A program made the translations under genes and the position numbers. This document shows positions 58,708 through 64,000 of a DNA stretch of 64,000 nucleotides, one piece after another; position 1 is the stretch's first letter, and each line of letters begins with the position of its first letter. Location: NCBI GenBank assembly GCA_037783415.1, contig JAZGTN010000300.1, forward strand, positions 124,001-188,000, read 5' to 3'. Under the pieces are notes generated by a model. The model saw nothing but the letters and a program-made list of their open reading frames with translations, was not told the DNA's origin and made no database searches. The stretch is from Leptasterias polaris. Taxonomy: Eukaryota; Echinodermata; Asteroidea; Forcipulatida; Asteriidae.

Positions 58708-61164
58708 ATGTCTTCTGATAACAAAGAGAACTCAGAGTGCGACAAGAAGAAGAAGAACCGACCACGCCTGAGCATCAAGATTTTCGGTGGAGGCAGTAAG
58801 AAGAAAGACAATCTGAGGAAGATACATGAGGAGCATCAAGACCCTGAAGGATCCCACAAAACTCAGGAGGAGAGCCCAGAGGTAACAATTGAGGAAAAAA
58901 ACACAGGTGAAATCAAAACTGATAACACCAAAGATGTGACTGATTCAGATGGGAGTGAGGGACCTACTCCTCGTCAACTGGCTGTAAGGTTTGGGCGGAG
59001 ACGTTCTCTGTCGGCATGCGCTGATGTTCAGGATACACGCATCAAGAGGAAAGATGGCAACGAAGAAGGTGATCAAGATGAGAAGGATAGTGGGGACCAA
59101 CTGAGCCCCCTCCCAGCATCCCCGACAAGGTCATGTATAAGAGCACGATCGGCTACCTTCTCCCATGGGGAGAACGTTGAGGAACGGGCGAGACAGAGGA
59201 GTGTCAGTTTCTCGCCGGAAACAGTTGACCCGCCCCCGCGTAACCTCAAATATCGAGAATGGATCGAGGCAAAAACCAAGGCACCACCAATCAACATCAA
59301 ACACGAGAAACACAAGCAGAAAATGGTAAGGGCAATCAATATCTTGTTTTGTTTGTAGCTGGTCTGTATCCATAGAGTTTTTACATTAAAAGTCCTTCAA
59401 ATGCTTAAAATTGGTCGTACCCATTGTTGGGCTGGTTTGCTGGCACTGTCAACAGAACAAAACTCTGGGTTTTTAATTTATTTGGTTGGATTCAATATTT
59501 TGTTGTTTTATTGTGAAGTGGATCTGAATGGAAGCTGTAACTTGCATTTAGTACTATACTGCACACGTATTAATTCATAATTGGGTTCAGAAATAGTGCC
59601 CTTTTAATTTATTTGAGGATTTATAGAAATGTTTTGCACAAACTCTTAACAAAAATCAAGAAAACTTACTTTGGTGAAAAATGCAGGCCTGGAATTTCAT
59701 CTTTGAGAGGGCAAGGCCTTTTTTATTTTGCAAACAGTACGGTCATTGGAAAATCTTAAAGTCTATGGAAAACTTTTGAAGGGGCACCAAGGTCAATACT
59801 AGGGGCAACAGAGGCCATGGCCTCAGTGTCTTTCATGTAGTTCCAGGCCTGAAAATATTGTAAAAGAAATTGTGGAAATATATCTTGTGTTAAAAAGATG
59901 AAGACAAATTTGATTTTATAGGGAATAATAGACTATTTGTGAGCAAACATGAAATACCATTAGAACTGTAACAAGAGTTATTATTATTTTGATATAAATA
60001 ATTTACAAATACCAGACTATTTGGCAAAGTTATCAGTTTAATGATTAACACCAATCAGGCAGATTTAGCTTAATCAGTATTATCCCAGGCATTGGATAAG
60101 ATGGTTAATCTTATCTAGATGAACCTAATAACCTTACACCAACCAACTGATATTTATAGCCTTTACAGGGTCTTGGCCCCATATTGTATGACACCTTTAA
60201 CCCTGTATACAATTTGTACATCAAACAACATGGCAGGCTTTTGTAATCTACTTGCTGTAATAATAGATGTAAAAAGCCATTTATCATGTCAGATTGTCCC
60301 AGGGCCCAATTTCATGGAGCTGCTATTAAAGCAAAATAAATATAGGCATATGTCTTAACAATTTTCTGCTGAAGGACACCAGTCACAGATGGAACAAGTG
60401 AAATGGTAATTTGGCTGGTAACCATATTATTCTGGAAAGCATAATTTTGTTGTACTTGGCCACTTTTTGTACTTTATAAGCAACTCTATGAAATTGGGTC
60501 CTTAGTCCCAATATGTTATTGTAATGTTTGCCTGTGGGAATATTTGCCACAACACTTAAATGTTAATTCTAAATGCACAAAATGGTTTTGCGCTTCTGGG
60601 CACTGACATGTTTTGGGCATTTACAAGACTGAGGAAAATAATAACTTTCAGAGAACATTTCCCTGGCACTAAAACTGATGCATTCTGCATGTGCATGCAG
60701 TGGTTTAACCAGACGTTTGCATTGGGGTGGGGAGACATAATTTAGAGGGCTATTGAATGTATCAAAACATTCATTTCTGCATTTTCAATCTCATTTGGGG
60801 GGAAAAAAGGGGGGCAAGTGGTTACGCCACTGTGCATGGGTTGCTTTGCGTTGCACGTAGACATTCTGAATCAGGTTTTTATTTCTATCTTAGTTCATCA
60901 ATCCCATAACATGGTAAGTTCTATAAAAAAAGTAGATTTGTTCACTAGAACTTTTTAGCACACTTACGATAAAAATTCAAGTTTAAGGCTAGTTTTTGCA
61001 TGTAAGACGAAATTATATCACATCTTTACTTATTCCTTTCCTTACAGAACCAAATGAAGAAGGTCAATTTGTCAGATTTCCTGTCATCTCCGAAACGTGG
61101 GACTGCAGGAATTATGTCAGTCAGTACCTCAGCTTTTGGAGGAGGGGGAAGCATGATGATGTAG
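58708..61164 (+). CDS. Unrecognised Ser/Lys-rich charged protein, 244 residues (family member 3)
   Basis: Exons 58708-59325 (206 codons) and 61048-61164 (38 codons plus stop) join in phase 0 with AATG|GTAAGG and a CTTACAG acceptor. It starts MSSDNKENSECDKKKKNRPR, then an acidic Glu-rich stretch, PRQLAVRFGRRRSLSACAD (RRRSLS is a basophilic kinase-type site), SPLPASPTRSCIRARSAT, RQRSVSFSPE, which contains R-x-V-x-F (the pattern of PP1 docking motifs), a YREWIEAKTKAPP segment, and a basic exon end. The last exon reads NQMKKVNLSDFLSSPKRGTA and ends GGGGSMMM. Probably disordered and phosphorylated; function unknown. Motif order matches the minus-strand gene at 42418-47321. AATAAA at 61848 may be its poly(A) signal. 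The ATG context AAAAATG fits a start. Confidence 0.78.
60302..60501. mobile_element. MITE, GGCCCAATTTCATAGAGCTG family, in intron
   Basis: Left GGGCCCAATTTCATGGAGCT and right (other strand) GGACCCAATTTCATAGAGTTG are good inverted ends. It has the internal CAGTCACAGATGGAACA and TTTGGCTGGTAACC blocks, and is one of the best preserved of the five copies in the window. Confidence 0.8.
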
Positions 61165-64000
61165 CCAGAGTGCCAACAAACAACCAACCCACCAAACTGG
61201 GGATAAGTCAGAATATGAGTTGGTTTTTGTTCCTGTAGACCCTTGGCCAGAATGGCATCACTGATCTCTGTCAGAATCCCTGTATGTAGCAACGACTAAT
61301 CAATGATTGCACTAAAAGGGCCTTGACTGTTTCAGCTGCAATACTTGATGGCTTCGGCAACTTGGCTATGGCCGGACGGGTCGATTTCACAAAGCGCTAA
61401 GATTGATTATCAAATCTGTGTCAATTTTAATTGCTTAGCAAATTCAAGCCCTATACATGGTCAAAAGCAAATTCTTCAACATTATCGCTGCAGCCAATGG
61501 CTGTAGCCATAGCCAAAGTCGCTTGGTTCAGACACAGCCTTATTTGTGTGGATTTGTATCAAGCCGAAAATTAAGATGGTTCGCAAAGGTCTTAATTGTG
61601 CCAGTACCTATTAGCCTTGTCTGTATCCATTTCAATTGTTCCTGTTCCAATCCTAAAACCATATCATGCATACATGTAGATTTTTATCATGGAACAGTGA
61701 AGTTGTTTTTTCACTCATTCAAATCATTGGCTCTTTTTAAATCCACAGTTTCACCTCTGTCTTAGGCACCATCTGCCTGTTTGAAACGGGCAGTTGTAAC
61801 CAAAACAGGACCAAAAAGGCAAAATAGTCTGAACTAAACCTTGGTGTAATAAAAAATTTTATATTCATTATTGCTATGAGCACACCAGAAACATGACAAA
61901 GGTTTTTTCCTCAATACAAATACATAATACACTGGCTTATAATACATGTAGTGGCCTTGTGTGGTTCAAGTGGTATTACTTTCCTCCCTGGTGTAGGCTA
62001 AGGTCTGTAGAATGTGATAAAAACACAGTAGGCCTAATTGTCTAGTTCTTAAAATGGTTCTGTTTATTACAGCACATAAATATTAAGTTTGGGCAGAACT
62101 ATAAAACTGCTCATGCAAAATTCTGCACAGACACAATGTAGAATACATTACAAGTCTAGCCCCTTCCCCTCCAACAGAATAAACAAGTCAATTTAAAATT
62201 CAAGTTGTTTTTTATTGCCAAAAAATTGCATTCATGTAATGAATGATGATAAGTTTTTTCATATATATGTAAAAATAGTTGTAAAAATTATCATAAAGCT
62301 TCTTTATGCTGGTCACGTCCATATCATGTAGAATTTGATATCATGCATCAGAGCGTGTGCTACAACTCAAAATGACAAATTATCAGTCTGAACAGTGTTC
62401 CTTGAGTATTCGTATCTTTGGCTTGTCTGTTATATCACAGATCACAACAAGATTTTGATTGGCCAGAGGTTTTAATTATTCAGGAACTCATGGTGTTAAC
62501 ATTTGCAGTGAGACGATGCTTAGGGTAGAAGGATGAGGTGAGGTGGCTTCAGTGGAGACAAGAATTACCTCCTCCCACTCTCAACATCAAGCACTGTTAA
62601 CATGTTTTCCTCTTTTCCCTTCTTCGATTTTAGCGTTATAATTGTAAATAGGTTAGGGAGGCAAGACCCAGTGGATTATACGTCATATGTTGTTGACTTA
62701 CTCATATGTCCCATCTCAGTTGACTACGCAAAAAGAACAAATTATCGGCAAACCAAGTGGACCAGATTTAGTGATCAAATAAAAGGTTCAAAATTCTACA
62801 AAGAAATGCACTTACTTTTATGGATCTGCAATCAATATTGCAAATGAGTCCAACTCCAATGCATAGGACTCTCACAAAGACACTTCTACTGTAAAATCTA
62901 GTCAATAGTCTTGTAAAATATACTTTTTTAGCGCTGTCTTTTTTACCTTGTTTTGGGGGGGGGTCAGTGTCTAAGATACAAATCAAAATAAACAAGTTGC
63001 AGTCTTGGTTTTTTGTGAGTGAATTTAAAAGCCAGTGTTAATAATACACACAGATTATTAATTCAAATTTGTTTGATATCAATGCAAATATAAACAACTC
63101 AACAATCTTTCATCGAGGATTTTTTTTACAAACATTTCTTGCATCTTTTCTGGGGCATCACCCAAAATGCAATGTATTTTGTGTAAACACAATGAGAATA
63201 TTGATTTTCTTTCAGTCTGACACAGATTGCTGAGAAGTGCCCCAGAAGAATAATGTCATTCTGGGTCTACAATTTTGTGTTTGTTTTACTGAACAATATG
63301 TGCTGTGACAAAAATAAGATCAGTCCTTTTCCTCTATGTTATGCAGCAAGTTTGTAAAATTATGAAAAAACTATTTAAAGGTTAGTATATACATTTCATA
63401 TCATACAGTTTTAGCTAATGTTTTTACCTTCACACACTAAATCTTTTCAGAAGCACTTTTCACTGACATGAATTCAGTGGCCTAACTAAGGGGGGGGGGG
63501 GCACGTGCCCTCCCAATGGATGTCCCCCCCCCCCCCATTTTAAATCTGGACTTTAAAGTATTGGCAATTTCCTGAGTTTTAATGTTATATATATGTTTTT
63601 AAAACTGTTTTTCTTTTTACATGCAGACAATGTATTAGTTTTTACACTAACGCCAGATTATCTTATATATATAAAATTTAAAAAATTACATTAAAAAATG
63701 CGCTGAGGCTTTTCTTGTAAGAAAGAATTTGCCAAGACAACTAAACTCAGGACCTATAAATGGTTTCCAATCCAACATACACATCAAACCTTCATGTTTC
63801 TGTCAGATCCATATTATTTTTATAAATCCCCAGATGTTAAAATAATCTCACTTTCTCAAAGGTTATGTGAAAAACCCACAAGATTTGTGATAATGATTAT
63901 TGAATGTTTTGAAATACTGCATAATTTTATGCAAAATTATTGTAAAGTTTACCTCTCAAAGAGAAACTATTTTGAAACACTGGATGTGAAAATCTAAATG
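61165..64000. other. Downstream DNA to the right edge, no gene seen
   Basis: Contains 3' UTR candidate sequence of the 58.7-kb gene, a G-run and a C-run (about 63490-63501 and 63524-63536), and AT-rich DNA. Short frames at 61026-61292 (minus) overlap the upstream gene's last exon and are shadows; those at 62602-62847 and 63794-63997 lack splice context. Confidence 0.45.

Noticed and set aside
59073..59373. Minus-strand frames of 80-88 codons
   Set aside because: Antisense shadows of the 58.7-kb gene exon 1.

Overview
The window is animal (metazoan) nuclear DNA: AT-rich, intron-rich, with short exons separated by long non-coding stretches and very many degenerate transposons. Two conserved genes are certain: the 5' part of HEATR5 (minus strand, left edge) and a complete ZFPL1 (plus strand, middle). 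The foldback elements, the tRNA-derived SINEs with an ATT tail, and an interspersed repeat near 30.6-30.8 kb resemble repeats I associate with echinoderms, so a marine deuterostome such as a sea star is my best guess; the species cannot be fixed from sequence alone. Layout: 0.3-5.5 kb holds the first four coding exons of HEATR5, running off the left edge. 5.5-33 kb is mainly intergenic or upstream sequence full of MITE-like elements, SINEs and a well-defined TTA-flanked DNA transposon (19.8-21.65 kb) whose pre-insertion sequence survives as a paralogous copy 0.9 kb away; two isolated exon-like segments (15.54 and 29.88 kb) have no assigned parent gene. 33.0-38.3 kb is ZFPL1, six coding exons, with a GC-AG first intron. 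39.6-40.8 kb is a small three-exon, three-transmembrane protein on the minus strand, tail-to-tail with ZFPL1. 42.4-61.2 kb holds three spliced genes for small charged proteins that I do not recognise (one minus, two plus). Two of them (42.4-47.3 and 58.7-61.2 kb) share an N-terminal motif order, an Arg-Gln-Leu plus Arg-rich/Leu-Ser segment and a single phase-0 intron before a short C-terminal exon; the third (49.7-51.7 kb) shares the phase-0 last intron and a last exon of exactly the same length (171 nt) as the first. They may form a local, fast-evolving gene family, and are the best candidate here for something undescribed. The intron of the minus-strand member carries a 3.8 kb composite repeat bounded by arrays of the palindrome CCCATATGGG with at least two further transposons nested inside. 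Functionally the recognisable genes are unrelated housekeeping trafficking genes: HEATR5 (AP-1/endosomal traffic) and ZFPL1 (cis-Golgi). There is no operon-like logic, no CRISPR array, no rRNA and no confident functional tRNA gene. Exon boundaries were placed by eye from splice signals and reading frame; none was checked against transcripts.
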